DNA from: Catenulispora rubra
Lineage (GTDB): Bacteria; Actinomycetota; Actinomycetes; Streptomycetales; Catenulisporaceae
Assembly (NCBI RefSeq): GCF_015356825.1
Contig: NZ_JAACYW010000087.1
Coordinates: 1-38,356 of the forward strand
Length of the DNA: 38,356 nt
Direction of reading: 5' to 3'
Shown: positions 7,352-15,207 of the stretch, piece after piece
Layout: the number at the start of each line of letters is the position of its first letter
Numbering within the stretch: position 1 is the first letter of the stretch
The notes under the pieces: model-generated
Seen by the model: the letters and a program-made list of their open reading frames with translations, nothing else
The model's database searches: none
Told to the model about the DNA's origin: nothing
Program-made: the position numbers and the translations under genes

Positions 7352-7959
7352 TCCGACACCTCTTCGCGGGGAACCCAGGTACCGGCGACAAGCGCCGACA
7401 CGTATAGCGCCCGACCGGGGCTGTCCGCCAGGTAGCCCGCGGCGCCGAAGAGCTTCAGGACCTCCCAGCCCAGGACGTCGAGCCGGGTGTGGACGTCGGC
7501 GAGCGCCGCCGGCCCACCCTGCGTCTGCGCGTAGGCGCGCAGCATCTCAGTGCCCGCCATGACATCGGCGATCGCGCCGGTGATCAGCTGTTTGCGGACC
7601 AGCGGTTCGCCGCCCGACAGCCGGCCGGACAGGTGCTCGACCGCCCGGTCGAGGGCGCCGCGCAGCACGCCGAGCCGGACCGCGGCCAGCAGCCGGCCGA
7701 CCTCGGTCCACGTCGGCCCGGCCTCAGGGCCCTGACCGGGGCACTCCAGGAAGACGACACCCTCCGCGTCGGCTAGGCGGTGGCGGAACACAGCGGCGCC
7801 GTCATCCGGGCTCGCGGGCACGGCCGCGTACCGGCCGGGCGCGGTGTCGACGACCGAGATTCCCGACAGTGCCGAGGCCAGGCCCGCAGCCAGACCGGCT
7901 TCGCGTCCAGTCCTTTCGCAGTCCGCCATACCGGCCCGCGGCAACGTACTGGTACTCAT
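7348..7959 (-). CDS. Small ACAD-like protein (C-terminal domain type)
   Basis: A 203-residue protein with no N-terminal catalytic segment of ACADs. From about residue 105 it resembles the C-terminal four-helix ACAD domain: LVRKQLITGAIADVMAGTE corresponds to the RKQFG..IADFQ region that binds the FAD of the partner subunit, and WEVLKLFGAAGYL to the conserved ...FG..GY. helix. The first hundred residues are a short, degenerate version of the rest. It has a paralogue at 13472, which also sits immediately before a full ACAD with an ATGA overlap. That repeated pairing suggests an obligate alpha/beta dehydrogenase, comparable in principle to heteromeric FadE pairs of mycobacteria. Function beyond that is inferred. 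Confidence 0.75.
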   Translation of the reverse strand: MSTSTLPRAGMADCERTGREAGLAAGLASALSGISVVDTAPGRYAAVPASPDDGAAVFRHRLADAEGVVFLECPGQGPEAGPTWTEVGRLLAAVRLGVLRGALDRAVEHLSGRLSGGEPLVRKQLITGAIADVMAGTEMLRAYAQTQGGPAALADVHTRLDVLGWEVLKLFGAAGYLADSPGRALYVSALVAGTWVPREEVSE

Positions 7960-8942
7960 GAATCCTCCTCGACCTCGACCACCATCGATTGGAAGTACGC
8001 GCCCTGACCGATGGCGAACAGCACGCAGCGGTCCCCCGGCCGCAGCCGGCCCGAGCGGTCCGCGTGCTCCAGGGCCAGCAGCGCGTCGGCACCGAAGTTG
8101 TGTCCCAGCTCCGGAATCAGGTCCATGCAGATCCGGTCCTTCGGGATGCCCGAGCTCCGGCTGACCTTGCCCCAGAACATCCGGCTGGTCAGGTGCGGCA
8201 GCACCCAGTCGATCCGGTCCATGGTCAGGCCGGCGGCGTCCACCGCCCGCCGCAGGGTGCTGACTGTCTGCTCGCAGCTGGCCTCCTGGAACAGCGCGAG
8301 CTCCGGCGGCGACATCCGCATGTTGCGATGGAAGCGGGTGTCCCGGGACGACGCGCCGCCCAGGTACCGGTAGCGCGGCCGGCGCCGCGTGGTCGGGGCG
8401 TGGACCACGACGCCCACGACGGCGTCGCCGGGCACTGCGATGCCGGGGATGACCCGCGCCCGGCCCTGGTGGCTGCTGGCCTGGTCACCGCCGAGCACCA
8501 GCACCCGCTCCGCGGGACCGGCACCGGGCCTGGTCAGGAAGCGCCGGGCGAGTTCCACCGAGCGCAGCATCGCGGCGCAGTTGATGTGCGACACGCTGTA
8601 GAACGCGGTGCCGGACTGCCCGAGCCGGGAACGCAGCCCGTCCAGACGCGCGTCGGCGCTGTCGAGGTCGGAGGTCAGCAGCGTGTGCCCGTACAGGACG
8701 AGCTGCGCCGGCTCGCCGCCGAGCGCCGCCAGACCGGCCTCGACCAGCAGGTCCTCCAGGCGCTCGTCCTCGGCCAGCGTCGGGCTGTCGCGCAGCCCGA
8801 AGACCTTGGCGAACATCCTGCGTTCCATGGGCCCGCGCCCGGCCCGGACCAGCAGGTCCTCCACTGGATCGGCCGACCGGGGCAGGCTCACCGACACCCT
8901 GGACAGGCCGAGGGCGCTTTCCGGAGACGGCGGAAGCAACAC
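7956..8942 (-). CDS. KAS III-like condensing enzyme C
   Basis: A 328-residue FabH-superfamily enzyme with Cys122 (SHINC), His250 (DWVLPHLTS) and Asn282 (HNFGADAL), so apparently catalytically complete. It is closer to KAS-B than to KAS-A in the triad region, and all three share NFGADAL and the RPGDRC/RAGDRC turn near the C-terminus, so they arose by duplication within the cluster. The GTG at 8942 lies three bases after the decarboxylase stop and the gene overlaps the small ACAD by ATGA. A TTG one codon in is an alternative start. Acyl substrate unknown; from context it may work on the amino-acyl carrier made by the two enzymes just upstream. Confidence 0.9.
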   Translation of the reverse strand: MLLPPSPESALGLSRVSVSLPRSADPVEDLLVRAGRGPMERRMFAKVFGLRDSPTLAEDERLEDLLVEAGLAALGGEPAQLVLYGHTLLTSDLDSADARLDGLRSRLGQSGTAFYSVSHINCAAMLRSVELARRFLTRPGAGPAERVLVLGGDQASSHQGRARVIPGIAVPGDAVVGVVVHAPTTRRRPRYRYLGGASSRDTRFHRNMRMSPPELALFQEASCEQTVSTLRRAVDAAGLTMDRIDWVLPHLTSRMFWGKVSRSSGIPKDRICMDLIPELGHNFGADALLALEHADRSGRLRPGDRCVLFAIGQGAYFQSMVVEVEEDS

Positions 8943-8945
8943 AGC

Positions 8946-10286
8946 TCACACCGCTACGGTCTCGGCGGGTTCGCGTCCCTGGGCCGGCAGCGCACTGCGA
9001 TAGAGGTACTGCGGGTTCATCAGGTCCTCGGGCTCGTCGCGGCGGCGCACCAGGTGCGCGGTGCCGTCCACGACCAGCACTTCGGCGGGGAACCCGTGGC
9101 TGAGGAACAGGCCCGGCGACGCCGAGGGCCCGTACGCGCCGGAGCACTGGATCCCGAGCAGGTCGCCGGGCCGCAGCGCCGGCAGCTGCGCGTGCTTGAG
9201 GATCGAGTCGTTGGGCGTGCACAGCGGACCGGTGACGTTCCACGGCTCGACCGGTCCAGCTTGATCAGCCTGGTCGGCCTGGTCGGCCTGGTCGGTCTGG
9301 TCGGCACGCCGGCTCAGCAGGGCCGCCGGGAAGTTCCGCTTGACGAAGGAGCCGATGCCGACCGCCGCCATGTGGTGGTGGGTCCCGCCGTCCGCGACCG
9401 CGAACCGCTCCCCCATGGACTCCTTCACATAGCGCACGCCGATCAGGTAGGTCCCGGCCCGGCCCGCCAAGTAGCGGCCGGACTCCATGATCAGGCGGGT
9501 GTCCGGATGGCTCGCGGCGAACGCCTCCAGCTGCGGGTTGAGGTGAGCGGCCACGTCGGCGGGGTCGATGTCCTCCTCGCCGTCGAAGTACGCGACGCCC
9601 AGGCCCCCACCGATGTCCACCGTGTCGAGCCGGATGCCGGTACTGTCCGCCACCCGGTCGGCGAGGTCCAGGATGTAGCGGGTGTTTTTGCCGACCACTT
9701 CGGCGTCCAGGATCCGGGTGCCCAGGTAGACCTGGACACCGGCGACGTCGGCATGGCTGTACTTCTTCGCCAGGTTGCCGGCGGACAGCACCTGCGCTTC
9801 GTCGATGCCGAACTGGCGGGGCTTGCCGCCCATGGTCAGCCGGGATCCGCCGATCGCAACCTCCGGGTTGACCCGCAGCAGCACCCGCTGGCGCACGCCG
9901 CGCGCCGCGGCCAGCCGTTCGATCTCGTCCAGCTCCGCGAACGACTCGCAGACGATCGCGTAGATCCCGGCCTCCAGGCAGGCGATCAGCTCCCGCTCGC
10001 TCTTGCCCGGGCCGAGGAAGATGATGTCCCCGGCGGGCGCGCCGGCCGCGAGCGCCGTGCGCAGTTCGACGAGCGAGGAGACCTCGGCACGCGCGCCGCC
10101 GGCCCGGAGCACGTCGAAGACGCTGATGTTCGGGTTGGCCTTCAGCGAGTAGAAGAACTCCAGGGCCGGGTGCAGCGCTCGGCGCAGCCCGGTGATCGCC
10201 GCGGTGAGCACGTCGCCGTCGTAGACGTAGAGCGGCGTTCCGAACCGCTCGGCCAGCTCCTCGTACTCAATGCCCTGAATCCTCAT
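8946..10286 (-). CDS. PLP-dependent decarboxylase, BtrK/VinO type
   Basis: A 446-residue fold-type III PLP enzyme (diaminopimelate/ornithine decarboxylase family). Lys49 in FYSLKANPN is the Schiff-base lysine; DIGGGLGV is the phosphate-binding Gly loop; ESGRYLAG, GPLCTPNDS and QCSGAY complete the two-subunit active site. Relatives that sit beside an ATP-grasp ligase and a free carrier (BtrK of butirosin, VinO of vicenistatin) decarboxylate an aminoacyl group while it is carrier-bound, for example glutamyl to 4-aminobutyryl. That is the likely job here; primary lysine or diaminopimelate metabolism is less likely in this setting. A run of Asp-Gln-Ala triplets (9-bp DNA repeats) interrupts a surface loop. 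Start and stop are tightly coupled to both neighbours. Confidence 0.9.
   Translation of the reverse strand: MRIQGIEYEELAERFGTPLYVYDGDVLTAAITGLRRALHPALEFFYSLKANPNISVFDVLRAGGARAEVSSLVELRTALAAGAPAGDIIFLGPGKSERELIACLEAGIYAIVCESFAELDEIERLAAARGVRQRVLLRVNPEVAIGGSRLTMGGKPRQFGIDEAQVLSAGNLAKKYSHADVAGVQVYLGTRILDAEVVGKNTRYILDLADRVADSTGIRLDTVDIGGGLGVAYFDGEEDIDPADVAAHLNPQLEAFAASHPDTRLIMESGRYLAGRAGTYLIGVRYVKESMGERFAVADGGTHHHMAAVGIGSFVKRNFPAALLSRRADQTDQADQADQADQAGPVEPWNVTGPLCTPNDSILKHAQLPALRPGDLLGIQCSGAYGPSASPGLFLSHGFPAEVLVVDGTAHLVRRRDEPEDLMNPQYLYRSALPAQGREPAETVAV
9261..9305. repeat. 9-bp tandem array in decarboxylase loop
   Basis: Five near-identical units of plus-strand TGGTCGGCC (with TGATCAGCC and TGGTCGGTC variants) encode the Asp-Gln-Ala/Asp-Gln-Thr repeat in the decarboxylase, located just before the conserved PWNVTGPLC segment. 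Confidence 0.9.
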
Positions 10287-11644
10287 GCCCGCTCTCCCGT
10301 CATCTCGTTGAGCCGCCGTTCGGCCTCGGTGCGCACCGTCAGCGCGGCGTCGGCCGACTCGGCCAGGCAGATCGCGTACAGCCGGCCGTGGAAGCTGCCG
10401 TCCTCGGCGGCCGCCGCGTTGAGCGTCGCGAAGTTGTTGATCAGGACGCCGGAGCGGCCCGGTCCGTCCAGCAGCAGCTCACCGAGCGCCCGCGCGACCT
10501 CGCCGAAGGTGTGCCGGCGGCTCAGGCGCAGCCCGATCGTGGCGGCGATCGCGTGCGTCCCGTCCGGGATGAGCCGCTCGGCGATCCGGCTCTGATACGT
10601 CGACATGTTGAACCTGGCGTTGATCTCCAGGCAGGGGTAGAACGTCTCGTCCCGGCCGAGCATGGCGTCCACGCCGACCAGCCCGAAGTAGCCCTCGGCG
10701 TGCAGCGCCGCGCCGATCCGGGCGGTGGCGTCGTGCAGCTGCTCGGTGACCGCCGGCGAGAGCTCGACCGGAAAGCGGTGGCCCTGGTGCACGCCGTCGC
10801 GCAGCACCGCGGCCTTGACCGTCTCGAACCGCACGCCGCCGGTGCGGGACACGACGAACTGGTAGTTGAGGTCCTGGGCGTGCTCGATCCAGGATTCGAC
10901 GACCAGGTTGGCCGGGGCGTCCGCGCCGCGCCGCTCGATCAGGCGCAGCAGCCGCTCGGCGCCGCGCTCGTCGGCGACGCGGACCATGCCGCGCCCGGAG
11001 ACGCCGAGCGATTCCTTCACCACCACGCCGCCGCCGAGCCCCAACTCTCCGGTGAGCGCCAGTTGTTCGGTAAGCGCCGCGCGCAGCTCGCCGACCGTGC
11101 GGCAGGTCCGGCCCGGGACGGCGCGCAGACCGGTGCGGTCGACCAGTTCCCGGCTGAACACCTTGCCGTTGACCGCTTTGCAGGTGGCCGCGCTCGGACC
11201 GGCCAGCGGCAGGCCCGTGGCCTTCGCCAGCTCCTCCTCCGCCGAGGAGACGCCGAGGGGCATCAGGTAGGTGCTCCCGTCGGCCAGCGCACGGAGCTTC
11301 TCCAGCAGCAGCGGCGAGGCCAGCGCGTCCTCGGTGACCATCCGCTCCGGCTCGTGGTTCTCGGCCGCGACGGTGTGTCCGGCCGCGGCGCCCAAAGCGG
11401 AGAGGTACGCGGCGAACTCCGGGTCGAGGTCGTCCTTGAGGACGACGACGTCGCCCTCGCCGGCGAGCAGGACGCCCATCTCCTCCATGCGGTTGACCGT
11501 CGCACCCGCGAAGGAGACGCCGGCCCCGGGCAGCTTCGGCTCGCCGAGGGCCCAGCTGCGTTCGACCTCGAAGTTGTTGACGAAGACGAAGCGGGCCGAG
11601 GGGTCGCCCGTCAGATCCTGTTTCAGACGCTCAACGAAGTTCAT
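10283..11644 (-). CDS. ATP-grasp ligase, BtrJ/PGM1 type
   Basis: A 453-residue ATP-grasp enzyme. The N-terminal third is a pre-ATP-grasp domain (FVFVNNFEVERSW...), the centre has the nucleotide-binding VVVKESLGVSGRGM loop, and the Mg-binding strand is CLEINARFNMS. The C-terminal part (RSGVLINNFATLNA, GRLYAICLAES) matches the C-terminal domain I associate with the peptide ligase PGM1 and with BtrJ. BtrJ activates glutamate as acyl phosphate and joins it to carrier BtrI, and later adds a second glutamate; PGM1 joins amino acids. Thus this enzyme probably loads an amino acid on the ACP at 4720 or caps an amine. ATGA overlaps link it to the condensation gene and to the decarboxylase. Confidence 0.88.
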   Translation of the reverse strand: MNFVERLKQDLTGDPSARFVFVNNFEVERSWALGEPKLPGAGVSFAGATVNRMEEMGVLLAGEGDVVVLKDDLDPEFAAYLSALGAAAGHTVAAENHEPERMVTEDALASPLLLEKLRALADGSTYLMPLGVSSAEEELAKATGLPLAGPSAATCKAVNGKVFSRELVDRTGLRAVPGRTCRTVGELRAALTEQLALTGELGLGGGVVVKESLGVSGRGMVRVADERGAERLLRLIERRGADAPANLVVESWIEHAQDLNYQFVVSRTGGVRFETVKAAVLRDGVHQGHRFPVELSPAVTEQLHDATARIGAALHAEGYFGLVGVDAMLGRDETFYPCLEINARFNMSTYQSRIAERLIPDGTHAIAATIGLRLSRRHTFGEVARALGELLLDGPGRSGVLINNFATLNAAAAEDGSFHGRLYAICLAESADAALTVRTEAERRLNEMTGERA

Positions 11645-13266
11645 CGTGGATTCCCAATCTGCGGCGAGCGCGTCATGCCTGCGGCGAGTGCCCGGAGCGG
11701 ACTGGCCCCGGCGAGTTGGTCGAGGGAGACACCGGTCCAGCCGAGGTCTTGCAGCGCGGCGAGTACGCGCGGCAGGCGCAGGAGGCGTCCGCCGGCGGTG
11801 ACGTAGCTGGTGGCGGGATCGACGTGCGCGAGGGCGTTGGTTTCGGCGGTGATGGCGGCGAGGGCTTGTTCGGCTTCGGTGGCGGGTCCGGTGACTGGAT
11901 CAGGAGCCTGTGTCGGCGGAGCAGGACGCAGAGAAGAGGCGAAGCCCATGAGGTCCGTGGCCTGACCGGTCGTCAGGTCGGTGCCGGGTTCCCGATGGGC
12001 CTCCAGCAGCCGCGCGTATCCGCGCAGGAACAGCTCGACCGCGTCCCGGTCCATGATCTCGGCCGTGGCCTGTAGAGCCAGCGTGACGCCGTCGGACCAT
12101 TCGTAGATCCGGAGGTAGAGGTCCGAGCCGGCCTGCTCCCAGTCGGTCGGCGCGGCGTTCCAGGTGAGGCGCTCCCGCCGGGTGCCGCAGGAGCGCGGCG
12201 CGTTGTCGAGGAAGTTCACCTCGGTGGCGACGCGCAGCGGCTGGCCGCGCCGGGCCCCTTCCTGCGCGACGAACTCGGCGACCTGGTCGTACGGGACGTG
12301 CGCGTGCTTCATCGCGTCGTCGATCCGATTCGCGGCGCGCCGCAGCACCGTGCTGAAGACGGGGTCGTCGGCGAGGTCGAGCGAGGCCGGCGTCGGATAC
12401 GACAGGCAGGTCAGCACCGAGGGGAAGCCGCTGGCAGTGCGCTGACTCGTGTACAGCCGGTGCGCGACCCGCCGCTCGCCGGTGTACGCCGCCACGGCCA
12501 CCGCGTAGGCGGCCAGGTGCACGGCGGCCGGCCAGCAGCGCTCCCGCGCCGCGATGCCGCGCGAGGTCGCCAGCAGCGACGGCACGGTCAGCGACGCGCT
12601 GTAACAGCCGGACGCGGACGGGTCGCGGCGCCGGGCGAAAACGTCGGCAGGCAGACCCCTGACCTCGCCGCGCCAGTGTTCCAGCGACGCCTCCACCGCT
12701 TCGGGCGCCCTGGCCGCCTCGACCCGGGCCAGGTCCACCGGCTGCTGCGGCACCGGATCCAGCGCCGCCGGACGGCGCTCGACGCGGGCGGCCAGGATCG
12801 CGTCCAGGTCGCGGCCCAGCACACCCAGGCTCACGTCGTCGAAGGAGAGGTGATTGAAGACCAGGTGCAGGCGCCGCAGGCGGCCGCCGGTGGTGACCGC
12901 GCAGGCCCGGATCGGCCACTCGCGGGTGACGTCGAACGGGGCCCGGGTGATCCGCGTGACCACGTCCATCGGCGACGGCGTGCCGTCGTCCTCGGTGGTC
13001 GCCTCGACGACCTGGAGCGGGGCCGGGAGCTCGACGCGCTGCATCGGCCACGGCCCCGCGTGCAGGTCGTAGACCGTCCGCAGCCCTTCGTGCCTGCGCA
13101 CCAGGTGGTTCAGGGCCCGCCCGACGTCCTCGGTCGTGCAGCCGGCGGGCAGCGGGAAGTCGGCGGTGATGTGCGCCTCGTGCCTCGACGCGGCCGGAAC
13201 CTGGTGGTACCGCAGGAGGTGGTAGTGCTGGCCCCAGCACAACCGGGCGCTCTTGATGACTGTCAT
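11641..13266 (-). CDS. NRPS condensation-domain protein with inactive carrier-like tail
   Basis: A 541-residue protein. Residues 1-430 form a condensation (C) domain: the HHxxxDG site reads NHLSFDD, retaining the second, catalytic His139 and Asp143. Such domains join a carrier-bound acyl donor to an amine. Residues 465-533 align along their whole length with a peptidyl carrier domain (TEAEQALAAI..., then AGGRLLRL... for the canonical LGGHSLLA), but the phosphopantetheine Ser is Leu495, so it cannot be charged. GGAGGG precedes the ATG. It is the first gene of the minus-strand series and so probably controls expression of the six genes after it. The first His of the motif is Asn138, a tolerated change in several active C domains. 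Confidence 0.88.
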   Translation of the reverse strand: MTVIKSARLCWGQHYHLLRYHQVPAASRHEAHITADFPLPAGCTTEDVGRALNHLVRRHEGLRTVYDLHAGPWPMQRVELPAPLQVVEATTEDDGTPSPMDVVTRITRAPFDVTREWPIRACAVTTGGRLRRLHLVFNHLSFDDVSLGVLGRDLDAILAARVERRPAALDPVPQQPVDLARVEAARAPEAVEASLEHWRGEVRGLPADVFARRRDPSASGCYSASLTVPSLLATSRGIAARERCWPAAVHLAAYAVAVAAYTGERRVAHRLYTSQRTASGFPSVLTCLSYPTPASLDLADDPVFSTVLRRAANRIDDAMKHAHVPYDQVAEFVAQEGARRGQPLRVATEVNFLDNAPRSCGTRRERLTWNAAPTDWEQAGSDLYLRIYEWSDGVTLALQATAEIMDRDAVELFLRGYARLLEAHREPGTDLTTGQATDLMGFASSLRPAPPTQAPDPVTGPATEAEQALAAITAETNALAHVDPATSYVTAGGRLLRLPRVLAALQDLGWTGVSLDQLAGASPLRALAAGMTRSPQIGNPR

Positions 13267-13280
13267 CGGGCTCCCTCCGG

Positions 13281-13300
13281 TCGCTGTCGGTCGCTGTCGG
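13281..13300. repeat. Two 10-bp direct repeats before the C-domain gene
   Basis: TCGCTGTCGG occurs twice in direct succession, 15 to 34 bases upstream of the ATG at 13266, within its 5' leader. It may be a simple slippage product or an operator half-site pair. The rest of the 205-bp divergent gap (13267-13471) holds a possible plus-strand promoter and is otherwise without recognisable genes. Confidence 0.5.
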
Positions 13301-13418
13301 TGATGCTCGCCGCAGCGATAATCGCCGGGCCCGGACCGCGGCTGCCAGAGCCCGGCGGTGGCCTCCTCGGCCGCGAAAAGCTGCCAGCGCGGCGCGCCTG
13401 CGAGGCGTCCTCAGAGCC

Positions 13419-13449
13419 TTGACATGCGCGTTCACGGACGGTGACTCTT
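13419..13449 (+). promoter_or_regulatory. Candidate promoter for plus-strand ACAD operon
   Basis: TTGACA (13419-13424) is a perfect -35 box; a weak -10 (GACTCT or ACTCTT, about 13443-13449) follows at 18-19 bases. The ribosome site GGAGGA is at 13462-13467, five bases before the ATG at 13472. The gap is shared with the divergent condensation gene. Confidence 0.4.
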
Positions 13450-13471
13450 TCGGCGGAGGACGGAGGAACCG

Positions 13472-14059
13472 ATGCAGAACACGATCACGGCCTGCGAGCA
13501 GGCCGGACGCCGGGACGGCCTGGCGGCCGGGTTGGCGCTGGCACTGGCCGCGCTCGACGCCGGAGCGGCCCCGGGCGGCATCGCGGCGCTCCCCGCGGCC
13601 GCGGTCCCTGCCGGGGCCGCGGTGATCCGGCACGATATGGCGCTCGCCGAGGGAATCGGCTTCGTGCGTCCGGCGACCCGCCGCGAGGTTCCGGCCGACG
13701 AGCTCACCGCGCTGGCCGCCCGGCTCGGGGCGGTCCGGATCGGGGCCACATTGCGGTTGCTGGAGCGCGTCGCCGGGCACCTGTCGCGCCGGCTCTTCGG
13801 CGGCGAGCCGGTGCTGGCCAAGCAGCTCGTCCAGGGCACGCTGGCCGACGCGCTGGTCGCCACCGAGACCGCACGCTGCGGCCTGGCCACGGAGAGCCGT
13901 ACCGCGATCGTGGACGTGCACGACCGACTGACGCAGGTCGACTGGCAGCTGGCCAGGATGCTCGGAGCCAGCGGCTATGTCGGCCGGAATCCGGCGTGCG
14001 GCGCCTACGTGTCCCGCCTGGTCGCGAACTGCTGGGTGCCGAGAGGGGAAGCCGCATGA
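13472..14059 (+). CDS. Small ACAD-like protein (second copy)
   Basis: A 195-residue paralogue of the protein at 7348-7959. Both start with a short helix and ...GLAAGLA.AL, and share HLSRRLFGGEPVLAKQL / HLSGRLSGGEPLVRKQL and the GASGYVGRNP / GAAGYLADSP region near the end. It corresponds to the C-terminal helical domain of ACADs with a degenerate N-terminal half, and lacks a catalytic acid. GGAGGA lies five bases before its ATG. Its stop overlaps the ATG of a full ACAD (ATGA), so the pair should be co-translated and probably forms one enzyme. The alternative is that it is a redox-silent carrier-binding or scaffolding subunit. Confidence 0.75.
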   Translation: MQNTITACEQAGRRDGLAAGLALALAALDAGAAPGGIAALPAAAVPAGAAVIRHDMALAEGIGFVRPATRREVPADELTALAARLGAVRIGATLRLLERVAGHLSRRLFGGEPVLAKQLVQGTLADALVATETARCGLATESRTAIVDVHDRLTQVDWQLARMLGASGYVGRNPACGAYVSRLVANCWVPRGEAA

Positions 14060-15207
14060 GCGCGGTGGGGATCCTGACTCCGACGCTGCTGGAATTCCGC
14101 GAGGTCTGCCGAGCGCTCGCAGGCGATCTGCGCCGCGAGGCCCTTGCCCTGGACGCCGACCCGCTTGACCGCGACCGGTTGCGCAAGTGCGACGCTTTGG
14201 AACTGCTGCGCGAGATGAGCCTTCCGGCGGCCTACCGCACTCGGGACGTGCCGGCGTGCGCCGACGAGTTCACCGGGAGCGCGCTGGGGCGCGTGGTCGC
14301 CAACATCGAGCTGGCCGCCGGCGGCGACGTCGGCATGGTGAACGCCTGCGCGACGCCGTCGCTCGCGGGGCTGGCGGTCGACGCGCTCGGCGACGATCCG
14401 CAGAAGGACCTGTTCTACCGGGACCTGGCGGAGCACCGGTCGTGGACCTTCTTCGGGATGACCGAGCCGGACCACGGGAGCGACGCCACCGCCATGGAGA
14501 CCCGTCTCGATCCGGACCCGGACGGCGACGGCCTCCGGCTGAACGGGGCCAAGCGGTACGTCGCCAACGCCGAACGCGGCGCCATCGGGGTGGTGTTCGC
14601 CCGGACGGGCCGCACTCCCCTGTCCATCCGGGCGGTGCTCCTGCGCCGTCCGTCCCCGGGCTTCACCGGCACGCCGCTGGAGATGACGGGGCTGCGCGGC
14701 GCGTGCATCGGCCACATGGAGTTCGACGACACGCCTATCGCGCGGGAGATGCTGCTCGGCCGGCACCTGCCGGCGTCCCGGCGCGGCATGTGGGGCGCGA
14801 TCCGCGCCTTCAACGTCATCCGCCTCCAGATCGCAGCCCAAGCGCTCGGCGCGGCCTTCGCGATCCGCGACTACGTCTGCGTGCAACGACCGGGCTGGTC
14901 GGGCCACGAGCTGATGTCCGCACGCCTGGAAGCGGCGCGCGCGCTTCTGCACCGGTACGCGATCGAGGTCGATCTGTCGCCCGACGACCGCCTGGCCCCG
15001 TCGATCGCCAAGCTGCACACCACGGAGCTCGCGCAAGAGGCGAACCGTTGGGCGGAGGCGGCGCTGGGCCCCGGCTCGCTGCTGGATCACCCCCTGCTGG
15101 AGAAGTGGTGCCGTGACGTCTGCGCGTTCGAGTTCATGGACGGCACCAGCAACATCCTGCGCCTCACCATCGCCTCGGACGCCGAACCCACGCGCGCCCG
15201 GTCCTGA
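14056..15207 (+). CDS. Acyl-CoA (or acyl-carrier) dehydrogenase family flavoenzyme (second copy)
   Basis: A 383-residue ACAD, paralogous to the one at 6197. Shared marks are FFGMTEPDHGSDATAM, the beta-domain segment SIRAVLLRRP, GLRGACIGHMEF, and the C-terminal LLEKWCRDVCAFEFMDGTS with Asp362 where MCAD-type enzymes have catalytic Glu. It should oxidise a saturated thioester to the 2,3-enoyl form with FAD, perhaps passing electrons to an electron-transfer flavoprotein or O2. Its partner is the small ACAD-like protein just before it. A longer frame reading upstream to 13441 lies inside the small gene in another frame and is not used. The downstream PPTase frame overlaps its end. Confidence 0.9.
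   Translation: MSAVGILTPTLLEFREVCRALAGDLRREALALDADPLDRDRLRKCDALELLREMSLPAAYRTRDVPACADEFTGSALGRVVANIELAAGGDVGMVNACATPSLAGLAVDALGDDPQKDLFYRDLAEHRSWTFFGMTEPDHGSDATAMETRLDPDPDGDGLRLNGAKRYVANAERGAIGVVFARTGRTPLSIRAVLLRRPSPGFTGTPLEMTGLRGACIGHMEFDDTPIAREMLLGRHLPASRRGMWGAIRAFNVIRLQIAAQALGAAFAIRDYVCVQRPGWSGHELMSARLEAARALLHRYAIEVDLSPDDRLAPSIAKLHTTELAQEANRWAEAALGPGSLLDHPLLEKWCRDVCAFEFMDGTSNILRLTIASDAEPTRARS

Noticed and set aside
7989..10595. Very long plus-strand open frame opposite the KAS-C, decarboxylase and ATP-grasp genes
   Set aside because: It is the antisense shadow expected from strong G/C third-position bias; its translation is low-complexity Arg/Gln/Gly/Ala without domains, while the minus strand encodes clear enzymes.
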